DNA of 64,000 nt, taken from Neofusicoccum parvum (taxonomy: Eukaryota; Ascomycota; Dothideomycetes; Botryosphaeriales; Botryosphaeriaceae). Shown in pieces: positions 1-11,612 of the stretch (position 1 is its first letter; every line of letters begins with the position of its first letter). The stretch covers positions 868,001 to 932,000 of the forward strand of contig CP087215.1 of the NCBI GenBank assembly GCA_020912385.1, read 5' to 3'. The position numbers were made by a program, and so were the translations under genes. The notes beneath the pieces were generated by a model that was given only the letters and a program-made list of their open reading frames with translations, was not told the DNA's origin and did not search any database.

Positions 1-875
1 TTGATTACCTGCGTGATCAGAGAAGCAAAGTGAGAACGAAGAGCGATAACCAATATGCCAGACCATCTCATGAGGAAGGGACCCGGACATGGACTAGGCA
101 AAGGCCAGACGAGGTGAGAACTTATTGGTCCACAGGTTATAAGGGTCTGATCAACTAACACGTAAAAGCAGCTGCAATAGGCAACGGATCAAAGAGCAGG
201 AGCTCCTTCTCGGAGGTGTGGGTTCCTGGACAGGAAGCCAGAAGGAGCTCAACTGCTCTTCCCAGAAACAGAAGCCATGCAGCAGCACGCCCTCCCACGA
301 ACAGCTCAACTTCGCGAAGCAGCCGGGCACGCCAGACACGAAAATCAAGCTGGATCCGCTTGGCCGGTTTCTTAACGAGCGCCCGCGGGAATCGAGCCAG
401 GTCCTGCTGTGGATGGGGCAACGGGATATGAAGGATTGAAAGGCCCGTAAGCTGGCCAGACTTGAATCTCGCTGTGCTTTGGCAAAGGCATCAAGTCCTC
501 CAGGTGCTGAGCATGCGTTTGGAGGGTGAGGCGGTCGGAAGGGGATGTACGTCTTCTCAGGCAAGGTGAATCAAGCAGAAGACATGCTGGAAAAGACCTT
601 ATGTCAATTGCAATGTAGAAGAATGAGTTCTCACAGCATGACAACGGCGAAATGAGCGAAGATGATGTTGTCGAGGACAGGAATGCCGCATCCCGCCTCT
701 CCGCGCTAGACTCGGCCAGCGGCGCCGAGAAAAATGACGCAGCGGAGCCTCCTCACCGCCCAGCGCTGCTCCACCCACCCGACGCTCAAAAGTTCCCCGT
801 CACCATCTCCGCGCTCAATTCCCCTCTCCATCCGCATCTGCCACCCTCAATCCCTCCGTCAACCCACTCGCCACC
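1..875. other. Intergenic / left edge, no supported gene
   Basis: Short overlapping reading frames occur on both strands, but none shows a recognisable domain, consistent codon bias or splice structure. The last 150 bases are C-rich, as is typical of a fungal 5' leader, and run into the CCACC-ATG start at 876. A gene truncated by the window edge cannot be excluded. Confidence 0.5.
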
Positions 876-2054
876 ATGCGGCCCACCGCTGTCCTCCTCG
901 CCGCCGCGGCCTCGGCCCCCTTCGCCTCCGCCGCCCGCGCCATGCGCAAAGACATGCTCATCGACCCGCGCGAGCAGCGCCCCTTCCCCGACCTCCCCAT
1001 CCGCGTGTCGGACGCCGGCAAGGGCGGCTTCGTGCACGTGCAATTCCCGATCGCGTGCACCAAGTGCTTCGCGGCCGACCCGACGAAGCCGCGCAAGAAC
1101 CTGCAGGACGGCGTGCTGGAGGTCGACTTCCGCATCACGCGGCAGCTGGGGCTGGACGGCGACGAGGGCGCGCAGGTCAACGGCTACACCGTCTCGGATA
1201 GCGCGTTCCCGCTGCGCAGCGAGGGCGACGACAACGTCGCGGCCGCGCTGCACCTGTTCTCGCCGGAGGCGGCGCCGGGAGTGCCCGCCAGCGTGCCCGT
1301 CGAGGGCAGCATCAGCTTCGACACTATCTTCGTCAACGCCACCCACGACGTCAAGGGCGTCGCATACAACCTGACCAAGGTCGGCGAGGTCACCCCCGGC
1401 GCCCCCACCGGCTTCCGCCTGTCGTTCTCGCGCAGCCCGAAAAACAGCATCCTGCGCATCGAGCAGGGCGTGGCGAACATCGAGGGTGAGGCCTGGCCGT
1501 TCGAGCATCCGGAGAAGTGGATCGTGGTTGGGAGCAGCGATGGCTCCTCGGAGCACTTTGCGTGGAAGAAGGAGTTGGATTGGCTGAACAAGCCGCACGC
1601 CGGTGTGTATCCCGGTTGGGATCAGGATTTCGTCGCGTGCAAGACGACGGCGTGTCGCGTGAACAAGGTGCACACGAAGGTCACGAAGGCGTATGACGAG
1701 TGCGTGGAGCGGAAAGAGCGGCCCGACCAGTTCGAGACCGACATCATCCCGCCGGGCTGCTATGTCTTGCTGGCTGGATACTATGCGCGTAGGAACATGG
1801 CGTGGGTGGGTTGCGGTCTCATCTTCTTGATCTCGCAGTTGATGCGCAGGAACCTGGAGAAGCAGAAGGAGAAGATCCAGAAGGCGAAGAAGAAGGCCGA
1901 GTTGGACGAGCAGGCGCTGGAACGGATGGAAGATGATGCCGTGGACTACCTGATGGAGGTCGAGACCAAGGTGCAGGCTGCTGCCTCGACAGGGGCTGCT
2001 GCTGCTGGGGAAACGGTGACCTCGAGGAAGGGTCATACAGCTTCAGATGAGTAA
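876..2054 (+). CDS. Secretory-pathway membrane protein of unknown function (392 aa)
   Basis: This is a single-exon gene starting at a CCACC-ATG context. Residues 1-20 form an Ala-rich hydrophobic signal peptide. Residues 25-290 form a lumenal/extracellular-looking domain with a CTKC pair (61/64), further Cys at 255, 260, 276 and 295, and N-glycosylation sequons near Asn154 and Asn165. A hydrophobic stretch at about 295-322 is probably a transmembrane helix. It is followed by a Lys/Glu-rich coiled coil (324-365) that would lie in the cytosol. The layout suggests a type I membrane protein of the ER or secretory pathway. I recognise the overall look as that of a conserved fungal family of unknown function but cannot name a domain with certainty. 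A 416-residue opposite-strand frame over the same DNA is a GC-driven shadow. Confidence 0.85.
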   Translation: MRPTAVLLAAAASAPFASAARAMRKDMLIDPREQRPFPDLPIRVSDAGKGGFVHVQFPIACTKCFAADPTKPRKNLQDGVLEVDFRITRQLGLDGDEGAQVNGYTVSDSAFPLRSEGDDNVAAALHLFSPEAAPGVPASVPVEGSISFDTIFVNATHDVKGVAYNLTKVGEVTPGAPTGFRLSFSRSPKNSILRIEQGVANIEGEAWPFEHPEKWIVVGSSDGSSEHFAWKKELDWLNKPHAGVYPGWDQDFVACKTTACRVNKVHTKVTKAYDECVERKERPDQFETDIIPPGCYVLLAGYYARRNMAWVGCGLIFLISQLMRRNLEKQKEKIQKAKKKAELDEQALERMEDDAVDYLMEVETKVQAAASTGAAAAGETVTSRKGHTASDE

Positions 2055-2370
2055 AAATGGTCACGACATTGGTGTCATGAAAAGCAATGTACTTATGGGA
2101 TCTGTATGGATTGGAATATGTACGGATATGGAGGCATGTATCATCATTGAACGTATAGACATACATAGACTTGACTTAATAGACTAATACAGCCCAGGTA
2201 CAAGAGGGCCAACCGTGAGGATTAGCATCAGAAACACGCACCCTGCGTGAAGCCTTTTTTTTTTTCCATGCTCATCACGAACGCTCCAACTTCTCCACCC
2301 AATGCACCTCCTCTACTCCCCATTCACCCCACCTCACCAGAACACACCAATCTGCCCCACCAAACACCAC
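2055..2370. other. Convergent 3' intergenic region
   Basis: The region separates the converging gene ends at 2054 (+) and 2371 (-). It is relatively AT-rich (TATGGATATG/TATAGACATAC-like) just after the first gene and contains a T-run near 2260. It probably holds the two 3' UTRs and polyadenylation sites. No gene was seen. Confidence 0.5.
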
Positions 2371-2913
2371 TCACTCCGCAAGAATCCTCCTCCTCTCCAA
2401 CCACCACCCGGCGCCCAACATCACAAACATCGCCGCCTCCAACTTCGCCTGCAACCAATAATCCTGCTCGACGTCCTCCCTCCCCGGAATAGGATCAAAC
2501 GCCCCGCTACCGGGGTAAAAGTACCCGCTCGCCTGGGTGACCCAATACAGCCCGCCCAGCAGCACGACGGTCCGCAGCCGCCCCAGCAGGGCCTCGCGGC
2601 GCACGTCGCGCCACATGCGGGCGTTGACGCCATCGGCCGTGCTTTTCCCCGCGGCGCCGTGGCCGTCGGCGGCGGCGTAGTGCGGCGCGGGGTTGCCGGG
2701 CAGCGAGGGTGGAGGCGTGACGATGTGCCACAGCGTGCAGGCGCCCAGCAGCGCGCCGAACGACATCGTCTGCCCGTTGTGGAACTTGGCGTGCGCGGGC
2801 CACGTCGGGTTGTGGATGTGCGTCTCGTTCCAGTCGGCGAGGAAGCAGCCCGTGCTGGTGATGAGGGCGACGAGGGTGAGGAGGGTTTGGCCCGGGGTGG
2901 GGAGGGGGGACAT
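2371..2913 (-). CDS. Small multi-pass membrane protein, DUF6640-like (180 aa)
   Basis: This intronless gene encodes 180 residues with about four hydrophobic segments (roughly 8-25, 50-66, 113-130, 155-171). The block at residues 24-50 (FLADWNETHIHNP, then WPAHAKFHNGQTMS) is the hallmark I associate with a fungal membrane family of unknown function (DUF6640; some databases label members acetyltransferase without good support). The conserved Asp, His and Asn residues in this loop could form a functional site, but no reaction can be assigned. The gene converges with the upstream membrane-protein gene. Family assignment is from recall of the motif, not a search. Confidence 0.8.
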   Translation of the reverse strand: MSPLPTPGQTLLTLVALITSTGCFLADWNETHIHNPTWPAHAKFHNGQTMSFGALLGACTLWHIVTPPPSLPGNPAPHYAAADGHGAAGKSTADGVNARMWRDVRREALLGRLRTVVLLGGLYWVTQASGYFYPGSGAFDPIPGREDVEQDYWLQAKLEAAMFVMLGAGWWLERRRILAE

Positions 2914-4189
2914 TTTGGTGGTGGTGGTGGTGGGGAGAAGTGTTTGACTGGGTCCGGGAGCTCTCGGGCGGTGTCGGCAAGTGATGGCTGAGATCCAGAA
3001 GCTGTGGTGATGGCGGAGGAGTTCGGTGTCCGACGACGAATGTTATGGATCTTCGTGTGGTTTGCTTAAAATCCGAAGATACTCGACAATGTGTAGTGCG
3101 GTCTCCAATTGTCCCCTCGAGCGGGATATAAGCCCTCGGCCGGGCTCAAGAGATAGCAGTGAATAAGGTCCGAGTAGGTTTCCTCTGTGCGTCTTGGAGG
3201 TGCCGTGGCCTGTCTTTCACGCGTGGATGCCCCGTTTCTTGAACTTGACAGACAAACGTCAGGAATCCAGGCAGAGAAATAAAGCTGGTGCCACAGAGCG
3301 GGGAAAGCTGAGCTGACCAACCGGCCTCGCCAGACAGGTGGGAAGAGCGTGGAGCACAGAAATCAATCAATAGTGGCAGCCAGATGAAAACCGGTAAGAG
3401 CAGATGCGCATGTGAGTTCTCAAATTGAGAATGCGAGAAAGGGAGAGAATTGGAGCTCTGGCGACAGCAGCGCGGAGCGAGGTGGTCTATAAACCATCCA
3501 CGCTAAATACATCTAGTAGCCTTGCTTACTGTACGTGCATCTTTCCCCCGCTCCGAACTCCGTCGCTGGACCCTGAAGCACGGACGAATCGACACCCAGT
3601 ATCAATCCCACTCTCGTGATCGTATGTTATTCGTAATACACAAATGGCGAGAAAAAGTCGAATCGGAAGGCCTCGGTGCCGAAATATTTGTGCTTACATT
3701 AAGATAATGTTCGGCCTGACGGCAATCGGGCTTCGGGAATGGCGAGCAGCGAGCAGCGAACGGCGAAGCGAAAATCTTCGGATGCACGTGCGAATTGATC
3801 CCGGGAATAATCTGGACTGGTAAAAGGAGCAGGCGAGCTCCACCCGCAAAGGTTTCTTTGAGAAGAAAACATTACTGTCTTTGGCTCTCTCGTCTAGACA
3901 GCCAGTAATTGGTATCATACAAGCCCAACCCCCAACCCTCCTCCGGATGGGCCTAGGAAGAAAATAAGAAATCTAGCAGAGAGGTGTGATGATCATCAAT
4001 CCATGCCCTCGTTCTCCACTGCGATGCAAGTGAAGCTGTCCCGTCCTGAACGGACCACTATGAGCTCAATCTTTGGTGTGAAAATACCCGCCTGCTGAAC
4101 GCCGAACTAGTGCAAAAATCTCGGAATAGAAGAGCGCTCTACATGTGAAGGGGAAAAATCTTCGAAGCTCCTGACATGCGTTCCCTTCT
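2914..4189. other. Intergenic region, no supported gene
   Basis: About 1.3 kb between the start of the DUF6640-like gene and the end of the DGK1-like gene. Short frames on both strands lack domains and introns. The distal half (3600-4170) is more AT-rich. It probably contains the promoter of the minus-strand gene ending at 2371 and the 3' UTR of the gene ending at 4190. Confidence 0.5.
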
Positions 4190-5414
4190 TTATGCGTATC
4201 CGAAGACCTTCAGGAAGCCCCAGAGTCCGCCAGCGCAGAGAATGGGAATGGTGACGTTATCGTCCCAGCCGAACAGGTCGATGGCCTCGCTCACGCTGGC
4301 AACAACGCCAGCCACAAAACTCATGACGCCGAGTGCCAGGTTGCCGCTGATGACACCCTGCTCCTCACCCAATCCCAGAGAACCCTTGATTGCGGTAGGA
4401 AGCGACAGCTGCCCCTGGAACGCAAAAGCGAAATCACCCGAATCGATGGTGGGGTTCAGCGACTCCACCTTCGGCGCGATCCAGCCATAGAACGCTACAG
4501 CCGTGATCACACCTGCCAGAGTCGCAGCTAAGCTCCCAGCCAGACTCTTTCCGCGGCGCACTTGCGGGGTGTACCTGCCCCACCTCCTCCCTGCAGTGCT
4601 GGCGGCTGTGTCACACCAGCTGAGCAACAGAACAGCCATGACGCCGATATCCTTAGGGAAGAACCGGAGTGCTCCCCATGCGCCTAGGAGGTACCAGATA
4701 ACGCCGTTCCAGCCGTCCACTTCGGACTCGCGCATCAAAGCGCCCAGACATCGGATGTAGAAGCGGTTGAACGAAGGGTAGCGGTGTCTGATGATGTCGG
4801 TGGTGAAGATCGGGATGAAGAGGGCGAGAAGAACGGGGTGGATTTGAGAAGGCTGCGCGTAGGAGGCGTAGAGGCCGAGGGTAAGGAAGCCGATGGAGGT
4901 ATGGAGGATTTTGCGGGGGATTTCGTGGCGGTGGATCTAGAGGATGTTAGCGCGCGGCACCTTGCAAAGAAATCTCCACGATGCAACATACGAATGAGCG
5001 CCATTCCTGGTGAATGGGAATCAGACCAAGCGGGCTTGGGCTCCTGCTCAGACTGCGCCAGTAGTCCTTATTCGAGGTTGCGGTAGGCGGCGAGAGATGG
5101 CCGTTCGAGGTGCCGTTAGGCAGACTCAGGTCCTTCTTGTTCCGCGACGTCTTCTGCGCAACAGCAGCGTCGTGTAACCTCTTCTTGACAGGGCTTCTGC
5201 TCCGCAGGCGCGGACGTCTGCCTAGCTCGTCGGAGCCCGAGCTGCTGTCGTGCTCGTCGATTGGCGGCGGCGACACAATGTCGCGGCTGCTGTTCATGCG
5301 GCGCGCAGCAGAGCGCGTGAAGTAGCCGCTCGCGCTGCCTGCCTCGGAGGGTGTGGGTGACGGGCTGATAACGCGCGGCGTGCTAGGCACCTGCGATTGC
5401 GCCGAGACGGCCAT
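4190..5414 (-). CDS. DGK1: CTP-dependent diacylglycerol kinase, Dgk1-like (2 exons, 389 aa)
   Basis: Exons are 5414-4992 and 4936-4190, with a 55-nt intron (4937-4991, GTATGT...CTCTAG) that keeps frame exactly. The start at 5414 is the ATG in a CCCGCCATGGC context. Residues 1-125 are a Ser/Pro/Arg-rich cytosolic tail. The membrane domain begins at about residue 130 (LIPIHQEWRSF, then IHRHEIPRK across the splice). It includes a conserved CTP-transferase-like block at about 246-276 (SWCDTAASTAGRRWGR, then RRGKSLAGSLA). This is the Dgk1/Hsd1 family, which phosphorylates diacylglycerol to phosphatidate using CTP at the ER/nuclear envelope, opposing the lipin Pah1. Yeast Dgk1 is about 290 residues, so the extra length is the N-terminal tail. 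A dolichol-kinase-like relative is the main alternative. It is divergent from SPB4. Confidence 0.9.
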
Positions 5415-6182
5415 GGCGGGATACCAGCAGGCGGAGAAGGACGGGAGAAGAGGAGCGCGGACGCAGCCGGAGAGGTCGGAGCGGGCGGAGGCCCAGAGGG
5501 TCGAGAGCAGGTGGTAGAAGGTGGTGGGGTGGTGCGGGCTGGGTGGTGTCGCAGAGGCGGCCGCGGCGGGCAGCGGGTCTCGTGCCGGGTGGATGCGCAC
5601 TAGAGGAACTGGAGGTGTCGTCGTCGCTTTGGTCGCGCTGGGTGCCGGCGCATGTTCTGGGGCGTCGGACTTGGCGGCCAGCGTGGTGGTTTATGTAGCA
5701 GCGACGGCGGCGAGAAGGGGCGCGGAGGGCAGGTAATACGTAGTGGAATCGAACGCGGGTAAGATTGCGAGCTGGAAGTCGGCGGCTCCGGGGTCCTTGA
5801 TTTTTTCCTGTCTTGACGCTGGCCCGGCCGACTCGGATGGAACATCATCGCGCTTCCGGCTGGCCACTCAGGCACATGCGCGTGCATGCGCACACCATCA
5901 TAGCCCGACGCGCCGACTGACCACCGCTCGCGCCGCCGCCCTTGCTGACCGCCTGGGCCACTGCGCGCCGATTGTTTTCCTGTTCCGACCCTGAATGCGC
6001 CCAGTCACGTGCACGTGCCTCGCGCGCGAGTCAGCCCGAGCTCTTATCGATACCCGTTGACTCGGCCGTCCGTGAATTTTTGCGACGCCGCGGCTTCTGC
6101 GCCTGAGCCCACCTCCGCGCGCCGCATCCACTGCGCGCTGCCAACACTCGCCCTCCACGACACCCGGTCTCCTCGTCTCGCC
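5415..6182. promoter_or_regulatory. Shared divergent promoter region of DGK1-like and SPB4-like genes
   Basis: This 768-bp spacer lies between two start codons on opposite strands (5414 minus, 6183 plus), so it must hold both promoters. It is GC-rich. The last 180 bases before SPB4 (C/T-rich, no clear TATA box) look like a TATA-less housekeeping promoter and leader. No coding segment is supported inside it. Confidence 0.6.
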
Positions 6183-8129
6183 ATGGCTCCGGACAAGCTC
6201 AAGAACCCCAGAGCGTGGGACGCCCTCACGCCGCCGCTTTCGGAGTGGATCCTGGATGCGGTTTCCAGCATGGGCTTCGAGCGCATGACGCCCGTCCAGG
6301 CGAGCGCCATTCCGCTCTTCATGGGCTACAAGGATGTTGTCGTCGAAGCTGTGACCGGCAGTGGCAAGACCTTGTCGTTCCTGATCCCCGTTGTCGAGCG
6401 CTTGTTGCGTCTGGAGGAACCTCTCAGGAAGCACCATGTTGGTGCCGTCATTGTATCGCCCACCAGGTGCGTCCCGCAACCTCTCGCGCCGTTTGCGCAA
6501 TACTGACTTCGGACTTGCAGGGAGCTCGCGACACAAATTCACGCTGTCCTTACCTCTCTCCTCGCTTTCCACGCCCCTTCTGCTGCAGCATTACGACCCC
6601 ATGACGAGACATCCGACGGCGACGAGCGGCCTTCCTTCCCTTCTTCGACCCTCAAAGTGATACCCCAGCTGCTCCTTGGCGGAAACACCACCCCTGCGCA
6701 AGATCTGAGCACTTTTCTCAAGACCTCCCCGAACCTCCTCATTGCTACCCCAGGCCGTCTCCTGGAGCTCCTCTCTTCCCCACACGTACACTGCCCGCAG
6801 TCGTCATTTGAAGTGCTGGTTATGGACGAAGCCGACAGGTTACTGGATCTTGGTTTCAAGGATGACCTGCAGAAGATACTACAGCGGCTACCTAAGCAGA
6901 GACGTACGGGTCTGTTCAGTGCCAGCGTGAGCGAGGCTGTTTCTCAGCTTGTCCGCGTTGGTCTGCGGAACCCAGTGCGTATTGCCGTCAAGGTCAAGTC
7001 TGCGTCTGGGGCCCTCGACAAGAGAACTCCAGCGTCCTTACAAATGAACTATCTCCTGACATCGCCATCTCACAAACTTCCCGCCATTGCAAAGCTTCTC
7101 TCGACCCTCTCTCCTACTCCACAGAGATCTATCATCTACGTTTCCACCTGTGCTGGCGTCGACTACTTCCAGCATGTGTTGCCGAGCCTACTCACTACCA
7201 CGACCGTCGTACCTTTGCATGGAAAGCATCCTCAGAACGTGCGCGAAAGGAATTTCAAGCGCTTCACCGAGAGCGTCTCCCCCACCGTTCTCCTCACCAC
7301 CGATGTCGCTGCCCGTGGTCTGGACATCCCTCTCGTGGACCTTGTCATCCAGATTGACCCCCCCTCAGACCCCAAAACCTTCATCCATCGTTGCGGGCGA
7401 GCTGGCCGTGCAGGACGCCGCGGCCTGGCAGTCACCTTCCTAACCAAGGGCACCCACGAAGAAGACTACATTCCCTTCCTCGCAGTCCGGCAGACTCCCA
7501 TCACTCCCCTAACAACCCCAAGCGTTGAGACTACCGACGCGGAGGCCGAAGAGGCGTCCGAGACCGTTCGTGAAGTGGTGCTAAAGGATCGCGCCATCCA
7601 CGACAAGGCACAACGGGCTTTCGTCAGCTGGGTGCAGTCGTACAGCAAGCACGCCGCAAGCAGCATTTTCCGCGTCAAGGAGATCGACTGGAAGGCAACC
7701 GCAGACGCGTGGGGCTTGCTGAAGATGCCGAAGATGCCGGAGCTGAAGGCCTGGGACGGCGATCGGAAACTGGGCCTTTCGATCGACTGGGACGGCTACC
7801 ACTTCGCCGACAAGGTGCGGGAGAAGAGGCGGAGAGAAGAGGAGGCGAAGGCGAAGGAGGCGAGAGAGAACGGAATCGAGGAGCGAGACCCGAAGAAACG
7901 GAGAAGCGGGAGGGATAATGCATGGAGTGAGCAGAAGGAGGCGAAGGAGACGAGGGAGAAGAGAAGGGAAAAGAGGGCGAATAAGCGGGAGGGAGAGCGC
8001 AAGAAGAAGTTGACGGATGAAGAGCGGAAGAAGGAGGATGAGTTGCAGGCAATGATTGAGAAGATCAAGAGGAAGAATGAGAAGAAGGCAGCGGAAGATG
8101 CTGAGGAGTGGGAGGGGTTTGACGATTGA
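6183..8129 (+). CDS. SPB4: ATP-dependent rRNA helicase Spb4 (2 exons, 630 aa)
   Basis: Exons are 6183-6466 and 6521-8129. The 54-nt intron (6467-6520, AG^GTGCGT...CTGAC...TTGCAG^G) restores the PTRELA motif across the splice. DEAD-box motifs are all visible: Q motif near 32-39, Walker A AVTGSGKT (56-63), PTRELA (93-98), ATPGR, DEAD (197-200), FSAS (about 227-230), and motif [15 protein letters not shown]. The C-terminal 150 residues are a Lys/Arg/Glu-rich coiled-coil tail ending in [11 protein letters not shown], typical of Spb4. The product should act in the nucleolus in assembly of the 60S ribosomal subunit (pre-27S rRNA processing). Motif III reads SAS instead of the commoner SAT, which I recall as normal in fungal Spb4. 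Start chosen by CGCC-ATG context and family length. Confidence 0.95.
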
Positions 8130-8550
8130 AGATTTTGATTGCATGGCTGGCGACAGCTCCAAATTACATCATACGTGGAGAGGGCATATTCGTCGGCTCT
8201 CGTGAAGCTATTTCGACTTCGCAAGGCTCGGATTCAAACGAGGCTGACTTTGGAGGCTGTGCTGTTCAACTGTTCCAGGATTCAGATGTTTCGCTGCAGA
8301 CACCTGCAGAGGATTTCAGCTGCTGCAGCTCCCTGTATTTGTATGGTCGCTCACTCGCACATTCCCCGCTCATCAGGCGCAGCAACCATGCAGCCTCACC
8401 ACTGCCACGTCACTCCTCACTGCACCTCGCGCAATGAAATTTCTACCGCTCAACGCCTCTGTGCAAACCGCGGACTATAATCTTCATATCATCTCGATAG
8501 CTTATGGTCTACTCTTAGTCCTCCTCCCGCCCACAGCCTGACGGCCCGCC
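8130..8550. other. Intergenic region with probable promoter of the NACHT gene
   Basis: 420 bases between the SPB4 stop and the NACHT-gene ATG. It holds the 3' UTR of the former and the promoter of the latter. I see no TATA box, repeat or small gene with support. Confidence 0.5.
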
Positions 8551-11500
8551 ATGGACCCCATGACCTCTATCAGCCTTGTCTACAACATTATCCAGTTCGT
8601 TGATTTTGGAAGCAAGCTTGTTCACGGAGTCTGTGAACTCTACGCCTCCACTGATGGGGTGCTCAAGGAGAACCTTGAGTTGGAAGTTGTAAGATGCTGG
8701 CTTCCTCCAGTTTTTAATCGGCCATGATTGTGGATCTGACCACATCCGCTCTCAGATGACCAGAGATTTGCAATCCGTTATCGAACCGTTGACTAAACAT
8801 GATGCAACTGATCCAAATTTCGGTGCTGTGGACGGCGAAGCGAGACGTCTGGTTGCACTTGCGGTGTCCTGCGAGGAAATCTCAAATGAGCTTCTGGCGC
8901 TTCTGCAAGATCTCAAGATTCCCAACCAGACTGCCTACAAGCACTGGCATGCCATACGCCAGACATGGCGGAACACTACGAAAAGTAAGAAGATCAAGAA
9001 CATCGAAGACCGGCTGGACAGGGTTCGAACGCAGCTGAACACGCGTTTGGTGTGTCTGACGCAGTACGTACCGAGCCCAGCTGCTGGCAGGCATGTGCTG
9101 ATGTCAGCAGTGACTCAACTTCGAGTATGCTATCCGCCTTCGACAATCTCACGAAAATGAATTCGCAAATGGAAGCGAACACCACCTCAAAGCTCAACGC
9201 TATGAAGTCGGAGTTGATCGCCTCGGTCGACGATCACATGAAAAATTCCACAGCGATAGATCACGCCTTGATACGATCCAAGTTGAACGCCTTTATGCAA
9301 GAAGCAAGCGTGTCAGGCAAGAGTCAGTCAATTCTCAAAAGTCTGCAGTACTCAGAGTTCAAGAAGAGGTACTTCGATGTGAAACCGGCCCACGGTCGAA
9401 CATTTCAATGGATCTTCGAGGATTCGGACATCGAATTCACGGACTGGCTGAACTCCCACAGCGGACTGTTCTGGGTGTGTGGCAAGGCTGGCTCTGGGAA
9501 GTCAACACTGATGAAGTACATTCTTCGGCATGACACAACTACGAATCTTCTCCAGTCTTGGGCGAAAGACAAGAAACTCATCATTGCAAGTCATTTCTTC
9601 TGGGTTTCTGGCACGGAACCCCAACGCTCGCGAGAGGGCCTTTTGAAATCTCTTTTGTTTCAGATTTTGAAGCAACATTGCGATCTCATACCGGAAGTCT
9701 GTGAATCTCAATGGGAAGAAGCCGTTCCAGAATTTGTTGATCCATGGTCTATCGAAAATTTATCAGACGCACTTGCCCGCCTTGCCAAAATTCACGAGGA
9801 TTACCGGATATGCCTCTTCATTGATGGTCTCGACGAATACGAGGGAGAAAAATCAGAGATTATCAAAATCATTAACACGATGGCCGCCTCCCCTCACATC
9901 AAATTGTGTATTTCAAACCGCCCATGGAACGAATTCCGCACTGCATATAAAGAAAACCAGAAGATTCACCTGGAGAAATTGACTGAAACCGATATCAGAC
10001 TCTACGTCGAGGAAAATTTACGCAACCACCCGGAGATGGACAACATATTTAATAACAACACTGAAAGGGAGGCTCTCATCAGTAATATCGTCCAAAAAGC
10101 CTGCGGGGTTTTTCTCTGGGTGTATTTGGTTATGCGTTCGATTGCGAGAGGACCTGTCGACGGTGCGGATCTGAGAGATCTCCAAATGATGGTCGACGAT
10201 TATCCGAAAGACCTCGTCAAATTATTTGACCGCATTTTTCACTCTATTGAGAAGCGATACCACCGCGAAACTGCCCGGATTTTCAGGACATGCCTTGAAT
10301 CACACTATCCGCCCTCTGTAGCTACCTTCAGATTCCTTGAACTCGAAGATGATGATCCGAACTACGCTCTTAACGCCGAAATACGCCCCCTCAGCAACAC
10401 CGAGATATCCAGAATGAACGAAAGAATGACAAAGCGTCTCAATGCCCGATGCAAGGATTTCCTCGAGATAAATATCAGGGACGGCACAGCTCATCCCGGT
10501 TTCCTCGACTATCAAGTAGACTTCCTGCATCGCACAGTCCGCGACTACCTCAATGACGCTGAAATGCACCATTTCGTGGAACAGAGACTTGGGCAAACGT
10601 TCAACGCGCATAAATCTCTCTGCAAAGCCGCCTTGGCGTCCGCAAAGGCCCTGCTATCCTCAGAAGGGCTCGTGCCTATAATGCACCCTGCTTACTTGCT
10701 TATGCGTCAAATGATGAAACATGCCCGCAACATCGAAGTCCATAATCGGGAGTCCATGACACAGGAGCTGGATGAGGCAGATCGAGTCTTCTCAGAGTAT
10801 GCAAAGCTTGATATGAAGGTATACTTCCCTGCAACGACGGGCAGAGCTCTGAGGTAGTTTTGTTGAAGATATACGGCTAACATGCGTGGTAAGGGCGTGC
10901 ATTGGAGCACCTTCATGAATAGGGGCCACAACGTGGATCGTCCAGAACCCAGTACATACATAAGTCTGGCAGTCAGGTACAACCTGTGCATCTACGTAAC
11001 TGAAAAACTCAAAAGCTGCCCCGGTCTTGTGTCGCAGAGCAAGGATCTTCCATTGCTCGACGATGCCCTCAAAAAAGCTGAAACAATATCTTACAGAGCA
11101 TCTGACGTGGAGATGGTGGAGACCCTGTTGCGTCTCGGCGCGGACCCCAATCAAAGTGTTCGCATTGATCGTGACCGGGATTTCCTCAAGTATTACTGCT
11201 GTGGCCCGAAATTTGATGGGAAGGGTTCCTTCGGTAGGAGGCTGTCTGTATGGTGTCACTTTCTACTCAGATGCTACCATTTACAAGTAAGTGACGAGCA
11301 CCTGATTGAGACAATGTTCGTTTCATTGCTTAGGGACGATGACTGACGGCCGACAAGACGACCGGGGGCGAGGAGAAGCCAAGATTGGAGGATATCTTCG
11401 AAGAACTTCTCAACTACAAGGCAGATCCATTCGCCAAGTGCCACTACTATGATGAGGATCATGAAATTTTGGAAGTTCATACCGTGGAGGATATCATCAA

Positions 11501-11612
11501 AGCAGTATTCTCGTCAGATCACAGGCTGTGTCGGTTGCTCCAAAAGAAGAAAGAAGAAGCTGCTCACGGGCCCGCTATCTGGAGCTTGCTCAAACGGACT
11601 TTCCGTCGTTAG
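8551..11612 (+). CDS. NLR-like NACHT-domain STAND protein (4-5 exons, 3' end uncertain)
   Basis: Exon 1 is 8551-8688, exon 2 is 8756-9063, and exon 3 runs from 9111 (or 9108). The N-terminal helical domain (SISLVYNIIQFVDFGSKL) is typical of fungal NACHT proteins. The NACHT NTPase has Walker A GKAGSGKST (273-281) and Walker B LFIDGLDEYEG (about 384-394). It is followed by winged-helix-like and DUF7791-like helical segments (DFLHRTVRDYLND). Exon 3 reads to a stop at 10857, but homologous-looking sequence continues in another frame (10894-11286, with LLRLGADPN), reached by a phase-0 intron 10819-10893 or a phase-2 intron 10797-10868. Both use AAG acceptors. A perfect GTAAGT donor at 11287 follows, and a last exon (LEDIFEELLNYKADP...) ends at 11612. 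The obvious TAG acceptor at 11333 gives an immediate in-frame stop, so a weaker acceptor (AAG 11357 or GAG 11372) or decay must be invoked. Such proteins act in non-self recognition and regulated cell death. Confidence 0.72.

Noticed and set aside
786..2036. 416-codon open frame on the minus strand opposite the first membrane-protein gene
   Set aside because: It mirrors the plus-strand codon pattern (GC-rich third positions leave few stops), has no domain, and the plus strand has a signal peptide, TM segment and good start context.
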